Shown in pieces: positions 33,811-42,516 of a stretch of 64,000 nucleotides of DNA (the first letter of the stretch is position 1; every line of letters begins with the position of its first letter). The position numbers and the translations under genes are program-made. Origin of the DNA: an uncultured Bacteroidota bacterium (GTDB lineage Bacteria; Bacteroidota; Bacteroidia; B-17B0; Aurantibacillaceae); the NCBI GenBank assembly GCA_903893815.1, contig CAITNS010000079.1, positions 62,001 to 126,000 on the forward strand. Direction: 5' to 3'. Under the pieces are notes generated by a model that was not told where the DNA came from, made no database searches, and saw only the letters and a list, made by a program, of their open reading frames with translations.

Positions 33811-33830
33811 TTTTTTCATGTTAACAGTTT

Positions 33831-33990
33831 GGGCGTGCTGGCGCAAAAGAGCCATCGCCGTGGGGCATTTAGTTACAATTTTTCACTTCACTTGGTTACT
33901 TGAAATGATTTATATGACAGTACCTCACGCAAGCCGGTGTTAATAGAGAAGTGTGAATTTTAAATTTAGCACGAGGGATGTAAGCGGAAA
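33831..33990. repeat. large palindromic intergenic element, copy 2 (degenerate)
   Basis: GGGCGTGCTGGCGCAAAAGAG and ATCGCCGTGGGGC at the left match copy 1 at 8914 closely; ACCTCACGC and GCACGAGGGAT further on match its centre. The arms have lost most internal pairing. It occupies part of the 531-bp gap between helicases 2 and 3. The rest of the gap (33991-34341) holds promoter-like boxes and otherwise nothing I recognise. Confidence 0.7.
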
Positions 33991-34231
33991 TTAATTTAGC
34001 ATTGAGTTTATTTTGATTTTCTGGCCTTATATAGTTAGTTTCATCGGTAATGTAATTACTTGTTTTTTAGTAAAATCCTAAGCCGTTAACAAGAATGGTA
34101 AAAAAAAGAAAGGATAAAATAGCTTTCATACGGTATGATTGTAAATGAGAGATACTAAATTAAGATAATCCTCTCAGAAACCCTTTTAAGGATAATATTT
34201 TAATTAATTAGGTTATTGTTAATAAAGTGTT

Positions 34232-34239
34232 TATATTTG
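34232..34239 (+). promoter_or_regulatory. promoter -7 box of helicase 3
   Basis: TATATTTG at 34232-34239; a second candidate, TATGTTTG, is at 34268-34275. The first implies a 5' untranslated region of roughly 95 nt, long for this genome and reminiscent of cold-shock mRNAs with structured leaders. Confidence 0.45.
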
Positions 34240-34341
34240 TGTACTTCTTTTGAAGACTGTATTATAATATGTTTGTAAATGCCAATTGCCATTCTGATAT
34301 ACTTTACATTTTTCTTTTAAAGTATAAATAAACAACACTTA

Positions 34342-35472
34342 ATGACATTTACAGAATTAAAATTAATCAAACCGCTGCTTACCGCGCTTGATAAAAAAGG
34401 ATACAAAGAACCGTCTCCCATTCAACAACAGTCGATACCACACATTTTATTAGGAAAAGATATTTTTGGTTGTGCTCAAACGGGCACAGGTAAAACCGCT
34501 GCTTTTGCATTACCAATTTTACAATTGATGGATGCTAATAAAAAACCAAATCAACACCGAGAAATTAAAGCCTTGATTTTAGCTCCAACTCGCGAATTAG
34601 CAACTCAAATTAGCGAAAACTTTAAAGAATATGGCGAAAACTTAGGTTTTAAACATGCTGTTGTTTTTGGAGGAGTTTCTCAGTTTCATCAAGTAGTGGC
34701 TATTAAATCAGGTATCGATATTTTAATTGCAACTCCTGGTCGTTTATTAGATTTGATGCAACAAGGCGTTATCAAATTAGGTTCTATTGAATATTTTGTA
34801 TTAGATGAAGCGGATCGTATGTTAGATATGGGATTTATTAACGATATGAAAAAAGTGATAGCTAAGTTACCTGTAAAAAGACAAACCATGTTTTTTTCAG
34901 CAACTGCAGCACCAAATATCATGAAGTTAGCTAATACCATTTTAAATAATCCAGTAAGTGTGGCTGTTAATCCAGTTTCATCAACTGCTACTTTAATTAA
35001 GCAAACCGTTTACTTCGTTCAAAAAACAAAGAAATCTGCTTTATTGAAATTTATTTTAGAAGATAGGAAAATTAATCACGTATTAATTTTTACACGAACT
35101 AAGCACGGAGCGGATAAAGTAGCTAAAGCTTTAAATGCCTATAAGATTAAAGCGGAAGCCATTCATGGTAATAAGTCTCAAAATAATAGAGAAAAAGCAT
35201 TGAAAGGATTTAAAGATAGAACCATTAATGTGTTAGTGGCTACAGATATTGCTTCACGAGGTATTGATGTAGATAAATTGACGCATGTCATTAACTACGA
35301 AATTCCTGAACAAGCCGAAGCTTATGTGCATAGAATTGGAAGAACAGGAAGAGCAGGAGAGAGCGGAGAAGCAATATCATTATGCAGCCACGAAGAATTG
35401 CCTTACTTTAAAGGCATACAAAAATTAATTAAAAAAGATATAGATGTTGTGAAAAAACATCCTTATTCTTAA
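34342..35472 (+). CDS. DEAD-box RNA helicase, RhlE-like (3 of 3)
   Basis: A 376-residue DEAD-box helicase with all canonical motifs: Q (PSPIQQQSIP), I (AQTGTGKTA), Ia (PTRELA), Ib (TPGR), II (VLDEADRMLDMGF), III (SAT), IV (VLIFTRTKHG), V (ATDIASRGID), VI (HRIGRTGRAGE). The DEADRMLDMGF wording and motif IV are typical of RhlE, which helps ribosome maturation and cold growth; the short C-terminus lacks the basic tail. It is directly followed by two cold-shock protein genes on the same strand, supporting a cold-response role. Confidence 0.93.
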   Translation: MTFTELKLIKPLLTALDKKGYKEPSPIQQQSIPHILLGKDIFGCAQTGTGKTAAFALPILQLMDANKKPNQHREIKALILAPTRELATQISENFKEYGENLGFKHAVVFGGVSQFHQVVAIKSGIDILIATPGRLLDLMQQGVIKLGSIEYFVLDEADRMLDMGFINDMKKVIAKLPVKRQTMFFSATAAPNIMKLANTILNNPVSVAVNPVSSTATLIKQTVYFVQKTKKSALLKFILEDRKINHVLIFTRTKHGADKVAKALNAYKIKAEAIHGNKSQNNREKALKGFKDRTINVLVATDIASRGIDVDKLTHVINYEIPEQAEAYVHRIGRTGRAGESGEAISLCSHEELPYFKGIQKLIKKDIDVVKKHPYS

Positions 35473-35547
35473 ACAGCATTGTGGCTATTATCAATTAGTG
35501 ATAAGGTGACAATAAATAAAATAAATAATAACAAAAAAAACAAAAAA

Positions 35548-35736
35548 ATGAAAAACGGAGTAGTAAAATTTTACAACGAAGCAAAAGGTTTCGGGTTTAT
35601 TAAAGAAGAAAATGGTCCAGAGATCTTTGTTCATGCAACAGGTTTACAAGAAGAAATTCGCGAAAACGATAACGTTGTATTTGACGTGCAAGAAGGTAAA
35701 AAAGGATTAAACGCAGTTAACGTTAAGTTAGCTTAA
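35548..35736 (+). CDS. cold-shock protein, CspA family (1 of 2)
   Basis: A 62-residue single cold-shock domain that binds single-stranded RNA and DNA as an RNA chaperone. RNP1 is KGFGFIK and RNP2 is IFVHA. The ORF extends upstream to 35479, but the ATG at 35548 gives the standard length and identical start to the next gene. It begins 76 bp after helicase 3 and 29 bp before its near-copy, with an A-rich leader. Confidence 0.93.
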   Translation: MKNGVVKFYNEAKGFGFIKEENGPEIFVHATGLQEEIRENDNVVFDVQEGKKGLNAVNVKLA

Positions 35737-35765
35737 TCAATAAAAAACAATTAAAATATATAACA

Positions 35766-35954
35766 ATGAAAAACGGAGTAGTAAAATTTTACAACGAAGC
35801 TAAAGGTTTCGGATTCATCAAAGAAGATAACGGAACTGAAATTTTCGTTCACGCAACAGGTTTACAAGAAGAAATTCGCGAAAACGATAACGTTGTATTT
35901 GATGTACAAGATGGTAAAAAAGGGTTAAATGCAGTAAACGTTAAGTTAGCTTAG
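35766..35954 (+). CDS. cold-shock protein, CspA family (2 of 2)
   Basis: A 62-residue cold-shock domain differing from its upstream neighbour at three positions only (E to D twice, P to T once). RNP motifs KGFGFIK and IFVHA are unchanged. The pair is a recent or conversion-homogenised tandem duplication. A strong terminator follows 18 bp after the stop, closing the helicase-csp-csp unit. Confidence 0.94.
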   Translation: MKNGVVKFYNEAKGFGFIKEDNGTEIFVHATGLQEEIRENDNVVFDVQDGKKGLNAVNVKLA

Positions 35955-35972
35955 TATTTAATATAATTCAAA

Positions 35973-36005
35973 AAAACTCCTACTATCACTAGTAGGAGTT
36001 TTTTT
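35973..36005. terminator. rho-independent terminator, probably bidirectional
   Basis: 10-bp stem AACTCCTACT (35975-35984) / AGTAGGAGTT (35991-36000), extended by A/T pairs, T tract on the plus strand and A tract on the other side. Lies between the convergent csp and DUF983 genes. Confidence 0.85.
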
Positions 36006-36016
36006 ATGCAAAAAAA

Positions 36017-36388
36017 TTATTTTTTACTGGGGTCGTAGGAGACAAATAAATTGATGTAAATCAAACGAGAGGTTCTCATAGTCCAAGGAAACAAAAAAAC
36101 TACTAAACAGAAAAATAAAAAGAGGTACCAAACTAAATCCATGTTAAAAATAACTACTGATAATAGAAAAAGTGCTACACCAAGTGCAATATTTACACCG
36201 TAGCTTACATACATTGCACCATAATAGAAGCCCACTTCTTTATTAAAAAATTCGCCACAGTGTGGGCAGCTATTATGCATTTTAATAAAGCCTGCTTTGT
36301 ATGGATTTTTATTTATGAAAAATTCTCCCTCTTGGCATTTAGGGCATTTGTTAGAGAAAATTGAATAGAACTTAGTGCCTTTGAACAT
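36017..36388 (-). CDS. DUF983 zinc-ribbon membrane protein
   Basis: A 123-residue protein. The N-terminal half has two CxxC pairs (CPKCQEG and CPHCGEFF) spaced 24 residues apart, a probable zinc ribbon, and KEVGFYYGAMYVSYGVN, characteristic of DUF983. Two transmembrane helices follow (ALGVALFLLSVVIFNM and YLFLFFCLVVFLFPW). The family is widespread in Bacteroidota, often next to cytochrome oxidase genes, and has no assigned function. It begins 13 bp downstream of the MBL/rhodanese gene stop, suggesting co-transcription. Confidence 0.85.
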   Translation of the reverse strand: MFKGTKFYSIFSNKCPKCQEGEFFINKNPYKAGFIKMHNSCPHCGEFFNKEVGFYYGAMYVSYGVNIALGVALFLLSVVIFNMDLVWYLFLFFCLVVFLFPWTMRTSRLIYINLFVSYDPSKK

Positions 36389-36401
36389 AATAAGAGGTGC
36401 T

Positions 36402-37877
36402 TTACAAAAGCGTTAATTTTAATTTTTTTGAGAATAATCTCAAGAAGAATGATGTTTTTGTTTTCGCTTTTTTTGCTTCTTCGGTTTTACAAGCTGTTGT
36501 GACTATTTTAACATTGGTTTTTTGAATGGCTCCAAAACCACCAGCTACGTCTACTAATTTTTCATAACCATTTCTTTTTAAAATAGAAGCGGCTATCATA
36601 CTTCTGTATCCACCAGCGCAGTGAATATGATATTCTTTTTCTTTTGATAAAGAATCTTTCCAATCGGTAATGAAATCTAATGGATTAGAGTTTACACTAC
36701 ATAAATGACTTGACTCGTATTCTCCTGGTTTTCTAACATCTAATACATCAATGGTAGAGTTAGACAATTTTTCAGAAAACTCATCTGCAGTAATAGATAA
36801 AATAGAGGAAGTGGTATTTCCTGCATGTTTCCATTCATCTACGCCGCCATCAATAAATCCAATACAGTTATCGTAACCAACTCTGCTTAAACGCATCACT
36901 GTTTCTTCTTCTCTACCATTTGGTGCTACTAAAATAATAGCTTGTTTCAAATCTGTAATTAAAGCTCCAACCCATGGTGCAAATTGACCATCAATACCAA
37001 TAAAAAGTGAATTAGGAATATGTTCGGCGGCAAATTCGTTTGGTTTACGAACATCTAAAATAATAGCATTATTGGTTTGTAGTAAATGTTTTGCATCGTT
37101 AACCGTTAATGCCTTCGTTCCTTTTGAAGTAACTGTATCGTAATTGTCGTAACCTGTTTTGTTTAACTGTGCATTTTTGGCAAAATATTGTGGAGCTGGT
37201 AAAATACCTGTTGTTAATTCTTTTATGAATTCTGTTTTACTAATATTAGCTAAAGCGTAATTTGTTTTTTTCTGATTACCTAAAGTGTCAAAAGTTTCTT
37301 TACTCATGTTTTTACCACAAGCAGAGCCAGCACCGTGGGCAGGATAAACAATCACATCATCAGGTAAAGTCATGATTTTATTGCGTAACGAATCAAATAA
37401 CATTCCTGCTAAATCTTCTTGTGTTAAATTAGATTTAATAGCTAAATCAGGTCGACCAACATCACCAATAAATAAAGTGTCGCCAGTAAAAATACAGTGA
37501 GGTTTATTATTTTCATCTAACAATAAAAAAGTAGATGATTCTAATGTATGACCAGGTGTGTGAAGTACTTTAATAGTTAATTTACCAACTTTAAATTCTT
37601 GATTATCTGATGCTATTGTACTTTTAAAATCAGTTGTTGCATTTGGGCCAAAAATAATTTCAGCTTCTGTATGCTTAGCTAAATCTAAATGTCCCGAAAC
37701 AAAATCAGCATGAAAATGCGTTTCAAAAATGTACTTAATTTTTGCGTTATTTTTAACTGCCAAATCCAAATAAGGTTTATATTCTCGTAATGGATCAATA
37801 ATGGCTGCTTCGCCTTCTGATTGTAAAAAGTAAGCGCCTTGTGCAAGGCAACTTGTATATAATTGTTCTACTATCAT
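36402..37877 (-). CDS. MBL-fold hydrolase fused to two rhodanese domains (persulfide dioxygenase-like)
   Basis: A 491-residue cytoplasmic fusion. Residues 1-220 are a glyoxalase-II-like beta-lactamase fold with THFHADFVSGH (H54, H56, D58, H63), LHTPGHT, FTGDTLFIGDVGR and PAHGAGSACG, the iron-site set of persulfide dioxygenases, which oxidise glutathione or bacillithiol persulfide to sulfite. Two rhodanese domains follow. The first lacks the active cysteine (VAPNGREE), the second has it (HIHCAGGYRS). The pattern fits enzymes of sulfide detoxification that deliver persulfide through the C-terminal rhodanese. First gene of a unit with the DUF983 gene. Confidence 0.88.
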   Translation of the reverse strand: MIVEQLYTSCLAQGAYFLQSEGEAAIIDPLREYKPYLDLAVKNNAKIKYIFETHFHADFVSGHLDLAKHTEAEIIFGPNATTDFKSTIASDNQEFKVGKLTIKVLHTPGHTLESSTFLLLDENNKPHCIFTGDTLFIGDVGRPDLAIKSNLTQEDLAGMLFDSLRNKIMTLPDDVIVYPAHGAGSACGKNMSKETFDTLGNQKKTNYALANISKTEFIKELTTGILPAPQYFAKNAQLNKTGYDNYDTVTSKGTKALTVNDAKHLLQTNNAIILDVRKPNEFAAEHIPNSLFIGIDGQFAPWVGALITDLKQAIILVAPNGREEETVMRLSRVGYDNCIGFIDGGVDEWKHAGNTTSSILSITADEFSEKLSNSTIDVLDVRKPGEYESSHLCSVNSNPLDFITDWKDSLSKEKEYHIHCAGGYRSMIAASILKRNGYEKLVDVAGGFGAIQKTNVKIVTTACKTEEAKKAKTKTSFFLRLFSKKLKLTLL

Positions 37878-37971
37878 TTTACTATTAATTAATAAACAAA
37901 ATTACCAAATAAAGCGTTTAAAAAATGCTCAAAATTAGAGTATTATCATAGACTTAATAACCGAATACGTG

Positions 37972-40047
37972 CTATTTCATATCATTAATTACATTACTCG
38001 CTTCAAAAATATAATTGTCTTTTTGAACGTTTTTAATCCATTTAATCTCTTTATTCAGTTTAATAGTATCATTCTTTAATACTTCTTTATCATAGTTTGA
38101 TAAATCAGCCGTAAAGGTTTTGATGTCAACTTTCAATTCATCATACTTTTTATATTGCTCGCGCAATTCATTTTGCTCAGCTCTATATTTCTCCAATTTT
38201 AAATTATACTTGGTATCATCTTTTTTAGCTTTTAATTCTTTTGATTGCGTTTCGATTAATTTAAAAGCAGCACTTGTTTTTACACGTTCTACACTTCCTT
38301 TTTTTACTTTAAGATAGTTAATTGCGTTGTATTCGTCATATGTTGCTTTCATAATTTCATCCCAAGGCATTGGATAGTCTAATTCTTTTTCTCCAACTTC
38401 AATATAGGCATAAGGGTCTGGTAAAACTACATCTGGCATCACCCCTTTTAATTGGGTTGCTCCACCATTAATTCTATAAAATTTTTGATTAGTAATTTTC
38501 ACTTCGCCCAAAGGTTTAATAGTATCAAATTGTGGTAAAACAGCGGGGTCTAAATTGTAAAAAGACTGAACGGTTCCTTTTCCAAAACTTTGTGTTCCAA
38601 TAATTACTCCGCGCTTGTAATCTTGAATAGCTGCTGCTAAAATTTCAGAGGCTGATGCGCTTCCATGATTTACCATAATTGCTAATGGTCCATCCCATGT
38701 AACATCCGTATTTTTATCATCCATCACATATACTCTACCTGATTTATCCTTTACTTGTACCACTGGTCCACGAGGAATAAACAAGCCTGTCATTTCAACT
38801 ACTTCTTGTAAAGATCCACCGCCATTATCTCGTAAGTCAATAATAATACCTTCCACTCCTTGAGCTTTTAATTTCTCAATTTCTTTTTTCATGTCAGCCG
38901 AACAACGGTGAGCGCCATTACGCGTAAAATCGGCGTAAAACATCGGTAAATAGATATAGCCAATTTTCTTTTTATTATTTAAAATAGCTGATTTAGCATA
39001 GGTTTCATCCATTTCAATCACATCTCTTATAATTGGAATGACTTTATATGAACCGTCTGGTTTTTTGATAGTTAATCGAACTTCAGTTCCTTTTTTCCCT
39101 TTTATTAAATCAATGGCGTCATCCATTTCCATATTGGTAATATCAACAGCCTCTTTTGCACCTTGTGCTACTTTATGAATTTCATCGCCTGCTTTTAATT
39201 CGCCTTGTTTAAATGAAGGAGAGCCAACAATGACTTCTGATACTTTTAAAATCCCATCTTTTGCTTGTAAACGAGCTCCAATACCTTCGAACTGTCCGCT
39301 CATACTTTGGTCAAATTTCTTTTTTTCTTTTGGAGCAAAATATTCGGTGTGTGGATCGTACAAACCAGTAATGGTGTTAACGTATGTAGAAAAACGGTCT
39401 TTATTATTGATTTTATTTAATCGTTTAAACCAATCAATATTAGCTTTTAGGGTTTTACGACGAGCATCCACTTCTAAACTATCAAATGTTTTTTCTGTAA
39501 ATACCGAATCTTTTTTTGCTTTTGCTTTCTCTTGTCCAGTTAACATTTCATCCAAACGAGATAAGGTTTGATATTTCAACATCTTTGTCCATTCAGTTTT
39601 CAATTCTTTTTCGCTAGAAGCGTATTTTAATTTTTCGCCATCTGTTTCATAATCTTCATCTATCGAATAGTTAAATGGTGTAGCTAAAATTTCTTTTGCC
39701 CAATCTTCTTTTTCTTTAATACGTTTAGCAATAGTTTCAGTTGATAGTTTATAAAAATCAAAAGTACCATTGGTAATTTCATCATCTATGCTTTTTTTGT
39801 ATTTACTCATTGCATCAACATCACTTTGGAGTAAAAACTTTTTACTCATGTCGATACGCTTTAAATAAAGGTTATAGGCTTTCTCGCTAAAATCGTCGTC
39901 TACTTTTAACGGACTGTAGTGCGCTTGATTTAAAACAGACATTAAAATATCTTGTAATATTTGATTTTTATCGAACTGATAAAACGTAAATGAACAAAGA
40001 CTAACTATAAATACTAACAGTGCGGGTTTTATGATTTTTTTATGCAT
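37972..40047 (-). CDS. C-terminal processing (tail-specific) protease, S41 family
   Basis: A 691-residue serine protease anchored or exported by an N-terminal helix (IIKPALLVFIVSLCSFTFY). A PDZ domain (about 230-310, VGSPSFKQGELKAGDEIHKV) precedes the S41 core, with NHGSASASEI carrying the nucleophile and GTQSFGKGTVQ the general-base lysine, and a C-terminal DUF3340-like helical part. Prc/Tsp proteases degrade or trim periplasmic proteins, including tmRNA-tagged ones in some bacteria. The ORF extends to 40119, but ATG 40047 is chosen: a -7 promoter box lies at 40061-40054 inside the extension. Confidence 0.92.
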   Translation of the reverse strand: MHKKIIKPALLVFIVSLCSFTFYQFDKNQILQDILMSVLNQAHYSPLKVDDDFSEKAYNLYLKRIDMSKKFLLQSDVDAMSKYKKSIDDEITNGTFDFYKLSTETIAKRIKEKEDWAKEILATPFNYSIDEDYETDGEKLKYASSEKELKTEWTKMLKYQTLSRLDEMLTGQEKAKAKKDSVFTEKTFDSLEVDARRKTLKANIDWFKRLNKINNKDRFSTYVNTITGLYDPHTEYFAPKEKKKFDQSMSGQFEGIGARLQAKDGILKVSEVIVGSPSFKQGELKAGDEIHKVAQGAKEAVDITNMEMDDAIDLIKGKKGTEVRLTIKKPDGSYKVIPIIRDVIEMDETYAKSAILNNKKKIGYIYLPMFYADFTRNGAHRCSADMKKEIEKLKAQGVEGIIIDLRDNGGGSLQEVVEMTGLFIPRGPVVQVKDKSGRVYVMDDKNTDVTWDGPLAIMVNHGSASASEILAAAIQDYKRGVIIGTQSFGKGTVQSFYNLDPAVLPQFDTIKPLGEVKITNQKFYRINGGATQLKGVMPDVVLPDPYAYIEVGEKELDYPMPWDEIMKATYDEYNAINYLKVKKGSVERVKTSAAFKLIETQSKELKAKKDDTKYNLKLEKYRAEQNELREQYKKYDELKVDIKTFTADLSNYDKEVLKNDTIKLNKEIKWIKNVQKDNYIFEASNVINDMK

Positions 40048-40053
40048 AGTAAA

Positions 40054-40061
40054 CAAATTTA
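40054..40061 (-). promoter_or_regulatory. promoter -7 box of the tail-specific protease gene
   Basis: TAAATTTG on the minus strand, only 6 bp before ATG 40047. Transcription would start at or next to the A of the start codon, implying a leaderless or nearly leaderless mRNA. Confidence 0.45.
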
Positions 40062-40271
40062 AGGGAAATATTAATAAGTATTGGTATGGGTTATAACGGA
40101 TAATATCCGTTAGTAACATTCATTTAAAATATATTATTTAAGTTAACAATAAATTTAAGGCTTCTTTGCTAATTAAAACACCATAAAACTTACTATTTGT
40201 TTAAACTTTGTTAATTCAGGGCAAGCCTAAACCATTACATTTACCATTCAATTTTTAAACAGATTTGTGCC

Positions 40272-41327
40272 ATGATAGATTTTACACGTTCAGAATTAAC
40301 TCAGTTTGTTATACACTATGTTGGAAATAAAGGTTTGGGAGAAGAGTTAACGCTTAGCGAAAAACAAATACAAATTAGTGATGATTTTTTGAAAGATACT
40401 GTGATGCGTTATTTAACGTCGCCTTTTAAAACTGATATTTACTACCAGTTTAAATCAAAATACGAAATGCATTACCATGATGTACAAAGCTATGCAACTG
40501 ATGTTTTTGCTTCACAAAATAAATTTATAGAAAGCAGTAAACATTTTGCTGAACACTTGTTTAATCAATCGATGCACCCAAAAATTAAAGGCGGTGAGTT
40601 TTATACATGTTACTTTAAAGATTGTAATATCGACGGTGTTATTTGCGATGCTATTGGATTATTTAAAACAGAAAATAAAGATACCTATTTAAAGGTTTTC
40701 CAACACATGGATAACTTTGATGTAGAATGTGATAACGGCATTAACATTAATAAGCTAGATAAAGGCTGTATTATTTTTAATACCGAATCAGAAAAGGGAT
40801 ATAAGATAAGTATTGTTGATACAAACAATAAAATAGCTGACTGTGCTTTTTATTGGGTTGAAGATTTTTTGAATACGAAAATGAAGGAGAACGCTTACTT
40901 CCATACTTCTCATTTTATTGATACTTGTAAAGGGTTTTGCGAAGAGGTTTTAACAGAAGGTAATAATGTAACTAAGCAAGATCAAATGATGATGCTTAAT
41001 AAGAGTACTAGTTTTTTTAAAGAAAAAGATAAGTTCGATATTAAGGAATTTGAAAAAGAGATTTTACCTCAATCCGAATTAAAAGAAGCATTTAGAGATT
41101 ATCGTCAGACATATAATGATAAAATGGATTTAACAGCCATTGATGACTTTGAAATATCTCCAACAGCAGTTAAAAAAAATCAAAAATTCATGAAGAGCAT
41201 TGTTAAATTAGATAAGAATTTTCATATTTATGTTCATGGCAGACACGATTACGTTGAGAAAGGTTATGATGAAGAAAAAGGGTTGAAATTCTATAAATTG
41301 TTCTACACTAATGAGGATTTTGGGTAA
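40272..41327 (+). CDS. nucleoid-associated protein, NdpA/YejK family
   Basis: A 351-residue cytoplasmic protein of the 37-kDa nucleoid-associated (YejK/NdpA) family, which in Escherichia coli associates with the chromosome and topoisomerases. Recognised from the N-terminal pattern (VIHYVGNKGLGEELTLSE, LTSPFKTDIYYQF) and the C-terminal AVKKNQKFMKSIVKLDKNFH preceding HIYVHG. No membrane segment. In Bacteroidota such genes are also found in defence islands, but here the context is housekeeping. It has its own upstream region, divergent from the protease. Confidence 0.78.
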   Translation: MIDFTRSELTQFVIHYVGNKGLGEELTLSEKQIQISDDFLKDTVMRYLTSPFKTDIYYQFKSKYEMHYHDVQSYATDVFASQNKFIESSKHFAEHLFNQSMHPKIKGGEFYTCYFKDCNIDGVICDAIGLFKTENKDTYLKVFQHMDNFDVECDNGININKLDKGCIIFNTESEKGYKISIVDTNNKIADCAFYWVEDFLNTKMKENAYFHTSHFIDTCKGFCEEVLTEGNNVTKQDQMMMLNKSTSFFKEKDKFDIKEFEKEILPQSELKEAFRDYRQTYNDKMDLTAIDDFEISPTAVKKNQKFMKSIVKLDKNFHIYVHGRHDYVEKGYDEEKGLKFYKLFYTNEDFG

Positions 41328-41416
41328 TTAACAATTTCATCTTAATTTTTTTTGTATTTTTAGTAGTTCTTAAGCCATATTTACTTATTTTAGAGCAAAA
41401 TTTTATACCATTATTT

Positions 41417-42376
41417 GTGTTAATTAATAAAAAAAATATATCACTAGTTGTATTATTAATAGGATTATCTGTAAATTCTTTGTATTCTCAAGCTTTGGCA
41501 AGACCTAATGCTTGGAAAAAATACAGGAAAGAAGTAACTTTTAATATTGGAGCTTCTGGTTTTTTAGGGGATTTAGGAGGTAGAAATACAATCGGAAAAG
41601 ATTATAGCCCAGTAGATTTAGAGTTAGCAGCAACAAGACCTGCTGTTAGCGCTGGTTTTAGATATAAGTTAAATAAAAACATTAATTGGCATTCCAACTT
41701 TAATTACCTTTTATTATCAGGTAATGACAATTTAACTTCAGAACAAAACAGAAATAATCGTAATCTAAGTTTTAGATCGAGTGTTTATGAATTAACTACA
41801 AGAGTGGAGTTTGGAATTTCTTCTTTTAAAAGACCTGGTGTTTACAGCTTAAAAAAATCGTTGGTTAGAACAAGTAAAACTCGTGCATATGAGTTATTAG
41901 GTTTTATTGGAGTAGGAGTTTTCTATTTTAATCCTAAAGCAATAAATCCAACTACCAATAAATATGTGGCATTGCAACCTCTGCATACTGAAGGACAAGG
42001 TTTACCAGGTGGACCAAAACAATACAAAAGAGTGTCAATAAGTTTACCTGTAGGTGTGGCTTTGCATGTTATTTTAAATAAATATTGGTCAGTAGGGATG
42101 GAACTTAGTTATAGAAAAACCTTTACTGATTATATTGATGATGTTAGTACAACTTATTATGATAAAGCTGCATTAGAAGCTGCTTATGGACCAACTTCAG
42201 CTTTAATGTCTGATCCAAATATAGGTAATATTCCAACTGCAACTGCTCCAAATGCTGATGGAACAGGTGCACAAAGAGGCGATAAAGAGAAGGATTCTTT
42301 TATGTCATTTCAAATTACAGTTGGAAGGTTCTTTCCACCTAAAAGAGGTAAAACAAAATTACGTTCTAAATTCTAA
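41417..42376 (+). CDS. outer membrane beta-barrel protein, DUF6089/PorG-like (1 of 2)
   Basis: A 319-residue outer-membrane protein. GTG start, signal peptide (VVLLIGLSVNSLYS, then QALARP), then a barrel with FNIGASGFLGDLGG at the first strand, NRNLSFRSSVYELTTRVEF, TEGQGLPGGPKQYKRVSIS and TFTDYIDDVSTTYYD, the signature set of the DUF6089 / PorG-like family; PorG is a T9SS outer-membrane component. An Arg/Lys-rich tail (PPKRGKTKLRSKF) ends it, perfectly conserved in its neighbour apart from one residue. Two proteins with T9SS signals are encoded in the window, so a secretion role is plausible but unproven. Confidence 0.8.
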   Translation: MLINKKNISLVVLLIGLSVNSLYSQALARPNAWKKYRKEVTFNIGASGFLGDLGGRNTIGKDYSPVDLELAATRPAVSAGFRYKLNKNINWHSNFNYLLLSGNDNLTSEQNRNNRNLSFRSSVYELTTRVEFGISSFKRPGVYSLKKSLVRTSKTRAYELLGFIGVGVFYFNPKAINPTTNKYVALQPLHTEGQGLPGGPKQYKRVSISLPVGVALHVILNKYWSVGMELSYRKTFTDYIDDVSTTYYDKAALEAAYGPTSALMSDPNIGNIPTATAPNADGTGAQRGDKEKDSFMSFQITVGRFFPPKRGKTKLRSKF

Positions 42377-42381
42377 ATTTG

Positions 42382-42407
42382 AAAAGCACCAGATTGGTGC
42401 TTTTTTT
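42382..42407 (+). terminator. rho-independent terminator
   Basis: 10-bp stem AAAAGCACCA (42382-42391) / TGGTGCTTTT (42395-42404), 3-nt loop, T run. It separates the two PorG-like genes. Confidence 0.85.
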
Positions 42408-42451
42408 ATTATATAATTGTTAAATGTCAGACAATTATTAAAATCATTTTA

Positions 42452-42459
42452 TATATTTG
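42452..42459 (+). promoter_or_regulatory. promoter -7 box of the second PorG-like gene
   Basis: TATATTTG at 42452-42459 overlaps the TTG that would open the longest ORF (42457). This argues for the downstream ATG at 42517 as the true start, with a 5' leader of about 50 nt. Confidence 0.6.
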
Positions 42460-42516
42460 ATAACTTTGTCATCTAATGAAAAAGGTATTATTTTTGTAAA
42501 AATTGATTATTTATTG

